Part shown: positions 43,623-52,804 of the stretch, piece after piece
Layout: every line of letters starts with the position of its first letter
Numbering within the stretch: position 1 is the first letter of the stretch
DNA from: Clostridia bacterium
GTDB lineage: Bacteria; Bacillota; Clostridia; Christensenellales; Aristaeellaceae
Assembly (NCBI GenBank): GCA_017512985.1
Contig: JAFWEJ010000003.1
Span: forward strand, 124,001 to 188,000
Direction of reading: 5' to 3'
Length of the DNA stretch: 64,000 nt
The notes under the pieces: generated by a model
Seen by the model: the letters and a program-made list of their open reading frames with translations, nothing else
What the model was told of the DNA's origin: nothing
Databases searched by the model: none
Program-made: the position numbers and the translations under genes

Positions 43623-43656
43623 GCAGTCAGTAAACAAAAAGGATTGAGCCGCATAC

Positions 43657-44685
43657 ATGAAATGGTTTTGTACGGAAGAAGACCGGTCCGCGCTCAGAAG
43701 CCGTGAACGGAAACTGACTGCTGTATTCCGGATCCTGGCGGCAGCCGCGGCAGCCGCTTTCATTGTCACCTGCCTGCTGATCCGCACGGAAAACGCCCGG
43801 GTCATGCATCCGGTGCTCATCGCTGTAACAGCCCTGTCTGGCTGGATCTGCATTGCAGTATGGCAGCTGGGGATCAGGGAATCACGGACACAGCTTGCCC
43901 ATCTGGACATGCTGCGGGAAGGTGAAAAGGAATACCGCGAAGGGTGCCTGACTTTGAGCCTTGAATCTGTTCAGATCCCCAAAAGCATCCGGATCCGGAA
44001 GGTGCTGCTGGATGAAGGCCAGGAAGAGCCGGTACGCCTGAATCTGGACGAGAACTGGGTTTCCCGGATGCCGCCGGACGGGAGCCGGGTGCGTCTTGCG
44101 CTGACCCACAGCTATATCGCCGGGGTGGAAATCCTCAGTGAAGGGCAGGGAAAACGCACGGAAAGCAGTTCCCCGGCACGGATGCGAAAAGCGGCGAAAC
44201 TGCTCCCCCTGCTGGGCATCTGGGCCCTGGTGGCGGTCATCTTCAGCAGTTTTGTGTTCTATCAGATCACGGATACAGATCCGGCGCATAAAATCACGAT
44301 CTATTTGGACGGAACCGTCCGGAATGAAGCGCAGCTGGCTGCCCGGCTGGAAAAGGAACTGCCGGATCCGGTCCGGATGGTGCAGATCCATCCCTTCAGT
44401 TATGCCATGTTCGGCTCTGCCGCGCTGATGGGCGCGGATCTCTTCATCGTTCCGGACAGCGACAGGGACCAGTTCGCGGATTGGTTTGTTCCGGATGAAG
44501 AAGGCATCCCGGTTTACGACCCGGAAACCGGGACGTCCGTTGCCGGAACCTGGTTTCTGTATGATAAAGAAGAAACATACCGGCTGTATACCGGGGCCGG
44601 CTCTCCCCACCTGGAGGACGGACTGGCCCGCCGGGCTGCGGAACTGCTGACTGCATTGAATGCGGAAACGGAGGAAATCAAATGA
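43657..44685 (+). CDS. Membrane protein of unknown function
   Basis: A 342-aa protein with two membrane helices near the N terminus (about 24-42 and 51-70), a cytoplasmic region of about 110 residues, a third helix (about 183-203) and an outer C-terminal domain of about 135 residues that begins with KITIYLDGTVRNEAQL. I do not recognise a family. Its stop codon overlaps the galactanase start (ATGA), so the two are translated together. A role in sensing or handling galactan at the membrane is only a guess from this coupling. Confidence 0.65.
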   Translation: MKWFCTEEDRSALRSRERKLTAVFRILAAAAAAAFIVTCLLIRTENARVMHPVLIAVTALSGWICIAVWQLGIRESRTQLAHLDMLREGEKEYREGCLTLSLESVQIPKSIRIRKVLLDEGQEEPVRLNLDENWVSRMPPDGSRVRLALTHSYIAGVEILSEGQGKRTESSSPARMRKAAKLLPLLGIWALVAVIFSSFVFYQITDTDPAHKITIYLDGTVRNEAQLAARLEKELPDPVRMVQIHPFSYAMFGSAALMGADLFIVPDSDRDQFADWFVPDEEGIPVYDPETGTSVAGTWFLYDKEETYRLYTGAGSPHLEDGLARRAAELLTALNAETEEIK

Positions 44686-46640
44686 ACGGTCGCATAATCA
44701 TCCTGGCGCTGCTGGCCCTGTGCCTGTGTCTGCCGCTCCCGGCCTGCGCGGAAACGGTCTCTGACACGCTGTATGTGAAAAAAGTGGAGAACCTGCCGGA
44801 TGATTTCATCTTCGGCATGGATATCTCCTCTGTGCTGGCGGAGGAGGCCAGCGGCGTGAAATATTATGATTTTGACGGCTGCGAAGCCGATCTCTTCCGG
44901 TTACTGTCAGACAGCGGCATTACGCATATCCGCGTCAGGGTCTGGAACAATCCCTTTGACGACGAAGGTCATGGTTTCGGCGGCGGAAACTGCGACATCA
45001 GTACGGCTGTGGAGATCGGCAGGCGGGCGACAGCCTGCGGAATGAAACTGATTGTGGACTTCCATTATTCCGATTTCTGGGCGGATCCGTCCAAGCAGAT
45101 GGTTCCCCGGGCCTGGAAAGGCATGGATTCCGAGCAGAAGGAAGAGGCGCTGTATGAATACACGCTGGACTGCATGAACCGGCTGAAAGAGGCCGGCGTG
45201 GATGTGGGCATGGTGCAGGTCGGCAATGAAACCAACGGCAAGCTCAGCGGCGAGAAGGCCTGGAGCGATATCGCCCACCTGATGGACGCCGGCGCCGGGG
45301 CGGTGCGGGAAGTGTATCCCGATGCGTTAATCGCCGTGCATTTCGCGAATCCTGAAAACCCGGACAGTTACCGGAAATATGCCGAAAAGCTGGCGTATTA
45401 TGAACAGTACGGACGGATCAAGTATGATGTTTTCGCTACTTCCTACTATCCCTTTTGGCACGGCTCGCTGGACAACCTCTCCGAGATCCTGACCGGGATT
45501 GCTGAAACCTACGGCAAAAAAGTCATGGTGATGGAAACCTCCTATCCGTATACGGAAAAGGATACGGACTTCTCCGGAAACACCGTTGGTGACGCCGGCG
45601 GAATTACAAAAGATTATCCCTTTACTCCCCAGGGGCAGGCCAACAGCATCCGGAATATCACGGATACGGTTGTAAACCGCACCCCGGCCGGTATCGGCGT
45701 CTGCTACTGGGAAGGCGCCTGGATCACTGTCGGGACAAACAGCTGGGAAGAGAACCATGAAAAATGGGAAAAATACGGATCTGGCTGGGCCAGCAGCTAC
45801 GCTGCGGTCTATGATCCCGATGACGCCGGGAAATACTACGGCGGCAGCGCCGTGGACAATCAGGCTTTCTTCGACGCGGAAGGGCATCCGCTGGAATCCC
45901 TGAAGGTCTTCCGCCTGATGCGGACCGGCAACGAGACGGAGCCGGTTCCGGATGCACTGGAAGAGCCGGAGCTCATCTGTGACCTGAACATGCCCCTTGT
46001 ACTGCCGGAAACCGTGAATGCTGTCATGACCGACGACAGCCGGCAGCCGGTCCCGGTCACCTGGAACCTGACCGAAGCGGAAGAAAAGGCCATGCATGAA
46101 AGCGGGCCCGCGCAGCATGTGATCACCGGGGATGCCGGCGGTATAGAAGTAAAATGCTATGTGTCCATGGTCGATTATAACTACCTTCAGGATTACAGCT
46201 TTGAGGACGGCGGCCGCGGCTGGATCTTCACCGATCTGAAAAAAGCGGACGAACTGTATGTTGAGGATAAAAAAACAGACTCCCGGACCGGATCAAAACA
46301 TGCGCACTTCTGGAGCGCGGCCCGGGACAGTGTGGAATTTACGCTGGAACAGACTGTCACAGACCTGCCGGAAGGAAAATTCCGGTTTGCGCTGTCTGTC
46401 ATGGGCGGGGACTGCGGAGATACGGATATCTATGCGTATGTAAAGATCGACGGGCAGGAAGCCGCCCGGTCGGAACAGATCCCGATCACCGGTTGGAACA
46501 GCTGGAACGAAGGTGTGATTCCTGAATTCGACCATCCTTCCGGCTCTGTCGTGACGGTCGGCATTTATGTAAAATGCCAGGGAACCGGGAACGGCGCCTG
46601 GGGAAAAATCGACGACGCGGCGCTTAATTCTGTGCAGTAA
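44682..46640 (+). CDS. Arabinogalactan endo-beta-1,4-galactanase (GH53)
   Basis: A 652-aa secreted enzyme that cuts beta-1,4-galactan side chains of pectin. In order: signal peptide (about 1-23), the GH53 barrel (about 42-400) with FIFGMDISSVLAEEASG, IRVRVWNNPFD, acid/base Glu183 in VGNETNG and nucleophile Glu285 in VMETSYPY; an Ig-like region (about 440-500); and a C-terminal beta-sandwich (about 505-650) resembling family 61 galactan-binding modules. Its start overlaps the upstream membrane-protein gene. The carbohydrate-binding call for the last domain is weaker than the enzyme call. Confidence 0.94.
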   Translation: MNGRIIILALLALCLCLPLPACAETVSDTLYVKKVENLPDDFIFGMDISSVLAEEASGVKYYDFDGCEADLFRLLSDSGITHIRVRVWNNPFDDEGHGFGGGNCDISTAVEIGRRATACGMKLIVDFHYSDFWADPSKQMVPRAWKGMDSEQKEEALYEYTLDCMNRLKEAGVDVGMVQVGNETNGKLSGEKAWSDIAHLMDAGAGAVREVYPDALIAVHFANPENPDSYRKYAEKLAYYEQYGRIKYDVFATSYYPFWHGSLDNLSEILTGIAETYGKKVMVMETSYPYTEKDTDFSGNTVGDAGGITKDYPFTPQGQANSIRNITDTVVNRTPAGIGVCYWEGAWITVGTNSWEENHEKWEKYGSGWASSYAAVYDPDDAGKYYGGSAVDNQAFFDAEGHPLESLKVFRLMRTGNETEPVPDALEEPELICDLNMPLVLPETVNAVMTDDSRQPVPVTWNLTEAEEKAMHESGPAQHVITGDAGGIEVKCYVSMVDYNYLQDYSFEDGGRGWIFTDLKKADELYVEDKKTDSRTGSKHAHFWSAARDSVEFTLEQTVTDLPEGKFRFALSVMGGDCGDTDIYAYVKIDGQEAARSEQIPITGWNSWNEGVIPEFDHPSGSVVTVGIYVKCQGTGNGAWGKIDDAALNSVQ

Positions 46641-46663
46641 AAGCCCTTCTGACCACAAGATAT

Positions 46664-46677
46664 TGAAAACGATACCA
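46664..46677. promoter_or_regulatory. cre-like (LacI/CcpA-type) operator
   Basis: TGAAAACGATACCA matches the catabolite-responsive element pattern TGWAANCGNTNWCA at all but one position. It lies 37 bp ahead of the -35 of the maltodextrin-type operon. CcpA or a MalR-like LacI regulator could bind here; no such regulator is in the window. Confidence 0.5.
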
Positions 46678-46713
46678 ATTATGTAAAATCAATGGTTTAA
46701 CAAAAATTTACTG

Positions 46714-46743
46714 TTGACAAAATCAGAGCCTTGGCGATACAAT
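46714..46743 (+). promoter_or_regulatory. Promoter of the maltodextrin-type ABC operon
   Basis: Perfect TTGACA and TACAAT 18 bp apart, about 95 bp ahead of the binding-protein start. Confidence 0.85.
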
Positions 46744-46837
46744 GAACCCGAAATTGAACGGAGCAAGACGAATAACCTCTGGTATCAGCCTTTGGTCGTT
46801 GTTTGCCCGTCAAAAAAATAGAAAGGAAGTATCCCAA

Positions 46838-48379
46838 ATGAAAAAACTGCTTGCTGTCGTGTTGACCGTAGCCATGTTGCTGTCTCTCGTATCCTTCGCT
46901 GCCGCATCCAGTCTGGCCGGCGAATACGAGATCAAGGTCTGGGTCGCTGACAAGATCAAGGACCTGACCGAAAAGCAGATCGAGCGGTTCAACGAAACCA
47001 ACGAAGACGGCATCAAATTCAAAGCCGTCGTTGAGTCCCAGGGTGAAGGCGATGCCGCCACCAATATGGTGAACGACGTGGAAGCCGGCGCGGACATCTA
47101 CTGCTTCGCGCAGGATCAGTTCGCCCGCCTGCTGACCGCCAAAGCGCTGGCCAAGCTCGGTGTAAAGGCTGCCGAAACCGTCACCGCCACCACCGATGAA
47201 GGTGCTGTGAAGGCTGTGACCACTGGCGACGGAACCATGTGGGCTTATCCGCTTTCCGCCGACAACGATTTCTTCATGTTCTATGACAAGTCCGTCATTC
47301 CGGATGAAGATGTCGACTCCCTCGAAAAGCTGGTTGAGGACTGTGAAAAGGCCGGCAAATACTTCTCCTTCGACCTGAAGAACGCCTGGTACAACTCCTG
47401 CTTCTTCTTCGGCGCGGGCTGCAAATCCGAGTGGCTCACCGACGATGACGGCACTATCATCAGCGTGGATGACACATACAACAGTGACAAAGGCCTGATT
47501 GCCGTAAAGGGCATGAAGAAGATAGTTGACTCTGACGCCTGGAACTCCACTTCCGAAGTTTCCGCATTTGAGAGCAATTCCGCGATCGTTGTGTCCGGCA
47601 TCTGGTATTCCAAGGATGCGCAGAAGATTCTGGGCGATAACTACGGTGTTGCGGATCTTCCTTCCTACAACGTGGACGGAACCGACTACCACCTGACCAG
47701 CTACTTCGGATTCAAGCTCATGGGTGTAAAGCCCCAGGAAGACAAGGTTAAGGCTGCCGCTCTCCATAAGCTGGCTCAGTACCTGACCGGCAAGGATTGC
47801 TCGCTGGACCGGTTCGAAGCTGTCGGCTGGGGCCCCGCCAATCTGGAAGCCCAGGCTGAAGAAGCCGTGAAGAATGATCCGACCCTGAAGGTTGTGAACG
47901 AGCAGCGTGAATTCAGCGTAATCCAGAGCGCGATCCATGGTTCCTGGTGGGATATCGGCAAGGTCATTGCTGAAGAGATCCAGCCCATTGCCGCGGATGA
48001 CGTGGACGGCCTGAAGCAGGTCCTGCAGAACTACGAAAACAAGATGGCCGCCGTCTTCACGATGAGCTCCGCTGAAAAGGAAGCCTGGACCGTTATCGGT
48101 ATGTACAACGAGGCCGACGGCTTCTTCTTCACCGATTACAGCGACGGCAAGGAAACCTGGACTGCCGACCTGGCCATGGTCAAGGGTGACAACGGCATCT
48201 GGAAGACCGAACAGGCCTGGCCGATGGAAGCGGGCGTTGAATTCAAGGTCCGCCAGGGCAAGAGCTGGGATGTCAGCTACGGTAATGGCGGCGACAACTT
48301 CAAGGTTGAGGAAGCCGGCACCTACTATATTGTGTTCGACGAAGCGGCAACCACCATCTCCCTGGAAAAAGCCGAGTAA
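46838..48379 (+). CDS. Maltodextrin-type binding protein with C-terminal starch-binding-like module
   Basis: A 513-aa secreted binding protein (family 1, MalE-like). After a Sec signal peptide without Cys (MKKLLAVVLTVAMLLSLVSF then AAA), the MalE-like fold spans about residues 25-420 (EIKVWVADKIKDLTEKQIERF; FESNSAIVVSGIWYS; FEAVGWGPANLEAQ). The last 90 or so residues form a separate beta-rich module with TDYSDGKETW, FKVRQGKSWDVSYGNGGDNF and YYIVFDEAATTISL, which resembles the X25/SusE-type starch-binding domains of pullulanases. The start is set by GAAAGGAAG and the signal peptide. First gene of the operon. Confidence 0.9.
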   Translation: MKKLLAVVLTVAMLLSLVSFAAASSLAGEYEIKVWVADKIKDLTEKQIERFNETNEDGIKFKAVVESQGEGDAATNMVNDVEAGADIYCFAQDQFARLLTAKALAKLGVKAAETVTATTDEGAVKAVTTGDGTMWAYPLSADNDFFMFYDKSVIPDEDVDSLEKLVEDCEKAGKYFSFDLKNAWYNSCFFFGAGCKSEWLTDDDGTIISVDDTYNSDKGLIAVKGMKKIVDSDAWNSTSEVSAFESNSAIVVSGIWYSKDAQKILGDNYGVADLPSYNVDGTDYHLTSYFGFKLMGVKPQEDKVKAAALHKLAQYLTGKDCSLDRFEAVGWGPANLEAQAEEAVKNDPTLKVVNEQREFSVIQSAIHGSWWDIGKVIAEEIQPIAADDVDGLKQVLQNYENKMAAVFTMSSAEKEAWTVIGMYNEADGFFFTDYSDGKETWTADLAMVKGDNGIWKTEQAWPMEAGVEFKVRQGKSWDVSYGNGGDNFKVEEAGTYYIVFDEAATTISLEKAE

Positions 48380-48384
48380 CACTT

Positions 48385-48459
48385 CCGAATTGCGGATTTG
48401 ACCAATCCGGCAATCGGTAACCCGGACGGCCGGAGCCAATCCCGATTGGTTCCGGCCGT
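48385..48459 (+). other. Hairpins between the binding-protein and malF-type genes
   Basis: Two inverted repeats: an imperfect one at 48385-48417 and a 15-bp stem (48426-48440 with 48445-48459, one G-T pair, 4-base loop). Only a weak T-stretch (TTCTTG) follows, so partial termination or mRNA protection is more likely than a full stop. Confidence 0.75.
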
Positions 48460-48485
48460 TCTTGTAAAAGGAGCGGATCAAGGGC

Positions 48486-50021
48486 ATGAAAGCATACAGT
48501 GATCTGGAATTCCTCCGCCTGAATAAATGGCAGAAGATGCTTTATAAGCTCGGGCGTTTTTTCTCCTCGATCCCCAAAGGTGTTGCTCAGCTGTTCATCA
48601 AACTGTGGGGATTGATCAAAAACGTCTTCCTGGCAATCGGCCGTGAAGCCAAAGACATTGTATCCACCTTTATTCATGGCGACTGGAAAACAAAAGTCAG
48701 TTACCTGGTCATGGGCTTCGGCTGCCTGGCACGCGGCCAGATCCTGCGGGGACTGCTGTTCCTGCTGTTTGAGATCGTATTCATCGGATATATGATTCTG
48801 GCCGGCGCCTACTGGCTGAGCATGATGCCGTCCCTGGGCAAAGTCGGTCCTTCTGAAGTCTACGATGAGATATTCGATACCTATGTCACCACATATAACG
48901 ACAATTCTTTCAAAATCCTGCTTTACAGCGTTCTGACAATTTTCTTCATCATTGCCTTCATCTATACCTGGCGGATCAACATCCGTCAGAACAAGATTGC
49001 GGAGAAGATCCTGGCGTCCGGCAAAAAGCTGAAGAGCGCCAAAGACGACCTGCGCAGCGTGGTGGACGACCAGTTCCACAAGACCCTGCTGGCCCTGCCA
49101 TTGACAGGCATTATCGTATTCACCGTCCTGCCCATCTTCTTCATGGTGCTCGTCGCCTTCACCAATTATGACGGCGCCCACGACGGATATGCCAGCAATC
49201 TGTTCACATGGGTCGGGCTGGACAACTTCAACACCATGCTGTCCTGGTCCTCCGCCGGCGGAACGCAGTCCTATGCGGCAACCTTCGGGGAAATCCTCGC
49301 CTGGACGCTGATCTGGGCATTCTTCGCCACCTTCACCAACTACTTCCTGGGCATGTTCGTGGCTATGGCCATCAACAAAAAGGGAATCAACCTGAAAAAG
49401 CTGTGGCGCACCATCCTGGTCATGACCATCGCCATTCCCCAGTTTATTTCCCTGCTGTATGTCAGCAAGATGTTCGCCAAGGATGGTATTGTGAACGGTT
49501 TCCTCATGGGAATGGGCTGGATCGATAAAGCGCTCCCGTTCTGGGAGGACGCGACCTGGGCCCGGATCACGGTGATCGTGGTAAACATCTGGATCGGCAT
49601 TCCTTACCTGATGCTGATTGCCACCGGCATCCTGATGAATATCCCGGCAGACCTGTATGAATCCGCCCGGATCGACGGCGCCAATCCCTGGCAGCAGTAC
49701 ACAAAGATCACCCTGCCATATATGCTGTTCATCACGGGTCCCTATCTGCTGACAAGTTTCACCGGCAACATGAACAACTTCAACGTGATCTACCTGCTTA
49801 CAGGAGGTGCGCCGACAAATCCCGCAGCCTCCTCGGCGTCAGGCTCGGTAGGTTATACCGATCTGCTGATCACCTGGCTGTTCAAGATCACCACCGGCGC
49901 TGAATCCAAGTATTACCTGGCATCGGTCGTCGGTATCCTCGTATTCATTGTAGTCGCTCTCATCTCCCTGATCGTCTACAATGTTCTGCCGAGTATTAAG
50001 AATGAGGAGGATTTCCAGTGA
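48486..50021 (+). CDS. Sugar ABC permease, MalF type
   Basis: A 511-aa permease. The N-terminal 100 residues are cytoplasmic and basic with an initial helix region (RGLLFLLFEIVFIGYMILAG), then an outer loop, further helices and the MalF core from about residue 185. The docking loop is ESARIDGANPWQQYTKITLPY (E-A-A type). An Ala/Gly/Ser-rich loop (GGAPTNPAASSASGSVGYTD) near the C terminus is typical of MalF/GanP proteins. It pairs with the next gene, whose start it overlaps. The ligand could be maltodextrin or galacto-oligosaccharide, as GanP-type proteins are similar. Confidence 0.92.
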   Translation: MKAYSDLEFLRLNKWQKMLYKLGRFFSSIPKGVAQLFIKLWGLIKNVFLAIGREAKDIVSTFIHGDWKTKVSYLVMGFGCLARGQILRGLLFLLFEIVFIGYMILAGAYWLSMMPSLGKVGPSEVYDEIFDTYVTTYNDNSFKILLYSVLTIFFIIAFIYTWRINIRQNKIAEKILASGKKLKSAKDDLRSVVDDQFHKTLLALPLTGIIVFTVLPIFFMVLVAFTNYDGAHDGYASNLFTWVGLDNFNTMLSWSSAGGTQSYAATFGEILAWTLIWAFFATFTNYFLGMFVAMAINKKGINLKKLWRTILVMTIAIPQFISLLYVSKMFAKDGIVNGFLMGMGWIDKALPFWEDATWARITVIVVNIWIGIPYLMLIATGILMNIPADLYESARIDGANPWQQYTKITLPYMLFITGPYLLTSFTGNMNNFNVIYLLTGGAPTNPAASSASGSVGYTDLLITWLFKITTGAESKYYLASVVGILVFIVVALISLIVYNVLPSIKNEEDFQ

Positions 50022-50890
50022 TGAGTGAGACAAGTATGAAACGTCACATGGGATTACGGGCCTCCAGGGCAATCAGCAACACCCTGATCTATGTACTGCT
50101 GATTGCCATCAGCATTATCTGGCTGATCCCCTTCTTCTGTATCGTGCTGCAGTCCTTCCGGGTGGAGAGCACCTGGCAGGTGGGCTATGTGATTCCTAAG
50201 CAGTGGGGCTTTGATAATTACGTGAACCTGTTCAGTACGGATTTCCCCCGCTGGTATGTGAACACCTTTATCACCGCCGTATGTACAGCGCTTTTACAGA
50301 CCGTCATTGTCCTGTGCATGAGCTATACGCTTTCCCGCTTCCGCTTTAAAATGCGTAAGCCGCTGATGCGGTTCATGCTGATCCTGGGCATGTTCCCCGG
50401 CATGCTGACAATGATCATTCTCTATCGTGTTCTGAAGGATCTGGGGCTGACCCAGGCCAACGCCACCCCCGGCCTGATCCTGGTCTATGTCGCTTCCTCC
50501 GGCATGGGCTATTATGTGTCCAAGGGCTTCTTTGACACCATCCCAAAATCGCTGGACGAGGCCGCCCGGGTGGACGGGGCCACCCGCTTCCAGGTGCTGA
50601 AAAAAATCATCCTGCCGTTGTCCAAACCCATCGTGATCTATACAGTTCTGACTGCGTTCATGGGTCCCTGGGGCGATTTCGTCTTTGCCCGCTACATTTC
50701 CTTCGGCGCTTCCGCCGGTATGAACGTGGCGGTCGGTCTGTACAACTGGCTGACGCCGGACCAGATCAACAAGAACTACACCATGTTCTGCTCAGGCGGC
50801 GTACTGGTGGCCGTTCCCGTAACGCTTCTCTTCCTGTTCCTGCAGAAGTATTACGTGGAAGGTGTTACCGGCGGCGCTGTGAAAGGATAA
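50018..50890 (+). CDS. Sugar ABC permease, MalG type
   Basis: A 290-aa permease with six membrane helices and the docking loop LDEAARVDGATRFQVLKKII. AGGAGG lies 7 nt before a GTG and 10 nt before the ATG that follows it; either start is possible and both overlap or abut the malF-type stop. The C-terminal QKYYVEGVTGGAVKG tail, which contacts the ATPases in MalG, is conserved. It completes the heterodimeric pore with the upstream MalF-type protein. Confidence 0.94.
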   Translation: MMSETSMKRHMGLRASRAISNTLIYVLLIAISIIWLIPFFCIVLQSFRVESTWQVGYVIPKQWGFDNYVNLFSTDFPRWYVNTFITAVCTALLQTVIVLCMSYTLSRFRFKMRKPLMRFMLILGMFPGMLTMIILYRVLKDLGLTQANATPGLILVYVASSGMGYYVSKGFFDTIPKSLDEAARVDGATRFQVLKKIILPLSKPIVIYTVLTAFMGPWGDFVFARYISFGASAGMNVAVGLYNWLTPDQINKNYTMFCSGGVLVAVPVTLLFLFLQKYYVEGVTGGAVKG

Positions 50891-50909
50891 TGAGGGGAGG
50901 AATAATAAA

Positions 50910-52037
<1,128 letters not shown>

Positions 52038-52048
52038 TCCCAATCAGC

Positions 52049-52085
52049 AAAACAGCGGCCTGCGTTATGCAGGCCGCTGTTTTTT
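52049..52085. terminator. Bidirectional terminator between malK- and cvpA-type genes
   Basis: A perfect 15-bp stem beginning AAAACAGCGGCCTGC with a 5-base loop, ending in a run of nine T's on the plus strand and a matching TTTTGCTGATTGGG tract on the minus. It closes two convergent transcripts. Confidence 0.92.
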
Positions 52086-52094
52086 GTTTGTCTG

Positions 52095-52799
52095 CTAGAA
52101 CAGCTTTCCGTTCATGATTGCCAGTATTAGGTTTCCGCTGTTGAACAGGGGCGCCAGCGCGCTTTGCTCCACCATCTGGTTGATATCCTGCACCGGCAGC
52201 AGCGTCTGGATCAGGGGCAGCAGGGCAAACGCCACAAAGCACAGCAGCGCGCCGCGGATCAGGCCGAAGGCGCCGCCCGCGATGGAATTCAGCTGCTTAA
52301 GGACCGGGAACTTGAAAACGACCTTCAGGAAATTGATCACAAAATGGATGACCAGCATCAGCGCCAGGAAGCAAACGATAAAGCAGATCACGTTCAGGAT
52401 GGCGCCGACGATCGTCTGGGTCACATAGGTGCCCACGTCCGCCGCCGCTCCGTAAACCTTGTTCTGCAGGTTGCTCTGCAGCAGGGTGCTCAGGGGAGCC
52501 GGCAGGGACACCCTGTTCATAATCTCCGTAATGCCGTTCTCCGTCAGCGTTGTCACGCTTTCGCTTGCCAGCGCCTGGTCACCCAGTTTCGTGGCCGCGT
52601 CGGTATAGGACGCCAGCGTCCTCAGGATATCCGGATTGCTCTGGATCGCCGCCGCAAGCTTCGGGCTCAGCCAGAAGCTGAGGCCCAGCGAAAGCAGGCA
52701 GCCGCCCATGGAGGCGACCGAAGAGATAAACCCACGGTACAGGCCCACCAGGACGCTCAGCCCCAGGATCGCCAGGATGATAATGTCAACAATGTTCAT
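52095..52799 (-). CDS. CvpA-family membrane protein
   Basis: A 234-aa protein with about four membrane helices, of the CvpA (colicin V production) family; members are widespread in Bacteria and their role is unclear, with links to envelope stress and division. Typical features are the start NIVDIIILAILGLSVLVGLYRG and the helix ending FGLIRGALLCFVAF. A GTG three codons upstream overlaps the preceding stop codon (GTGA); the ATG is preferred because AAGGGG lies about 11 nt ahead of it. Last gene of the cell-wall group transcribed leftwards. Confidence 0.85.
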   Translation of the reverse strand: MNIVDIIILAILGLSVLVGLYRGFISSVASMGGCLLSLGLSFWLSPKLAAAIQSNPDILRTLASYTDAATKLGDQALASESVTTLTENGITEIMNRVSLPAPLSTLLQSNLQNKVYGAAADVGTYVTQTIVGAILNVICFIVCFLALMLVIHFVINFLKVVFKFPVLKQLNSIAGGAFGLIRGALLCFVAFALLPLIQTLLPVQDINQMVEQSALAPLFNSGNLILAIMNGKLF

Positions 52800-52804
52800 G
52801 CTCG

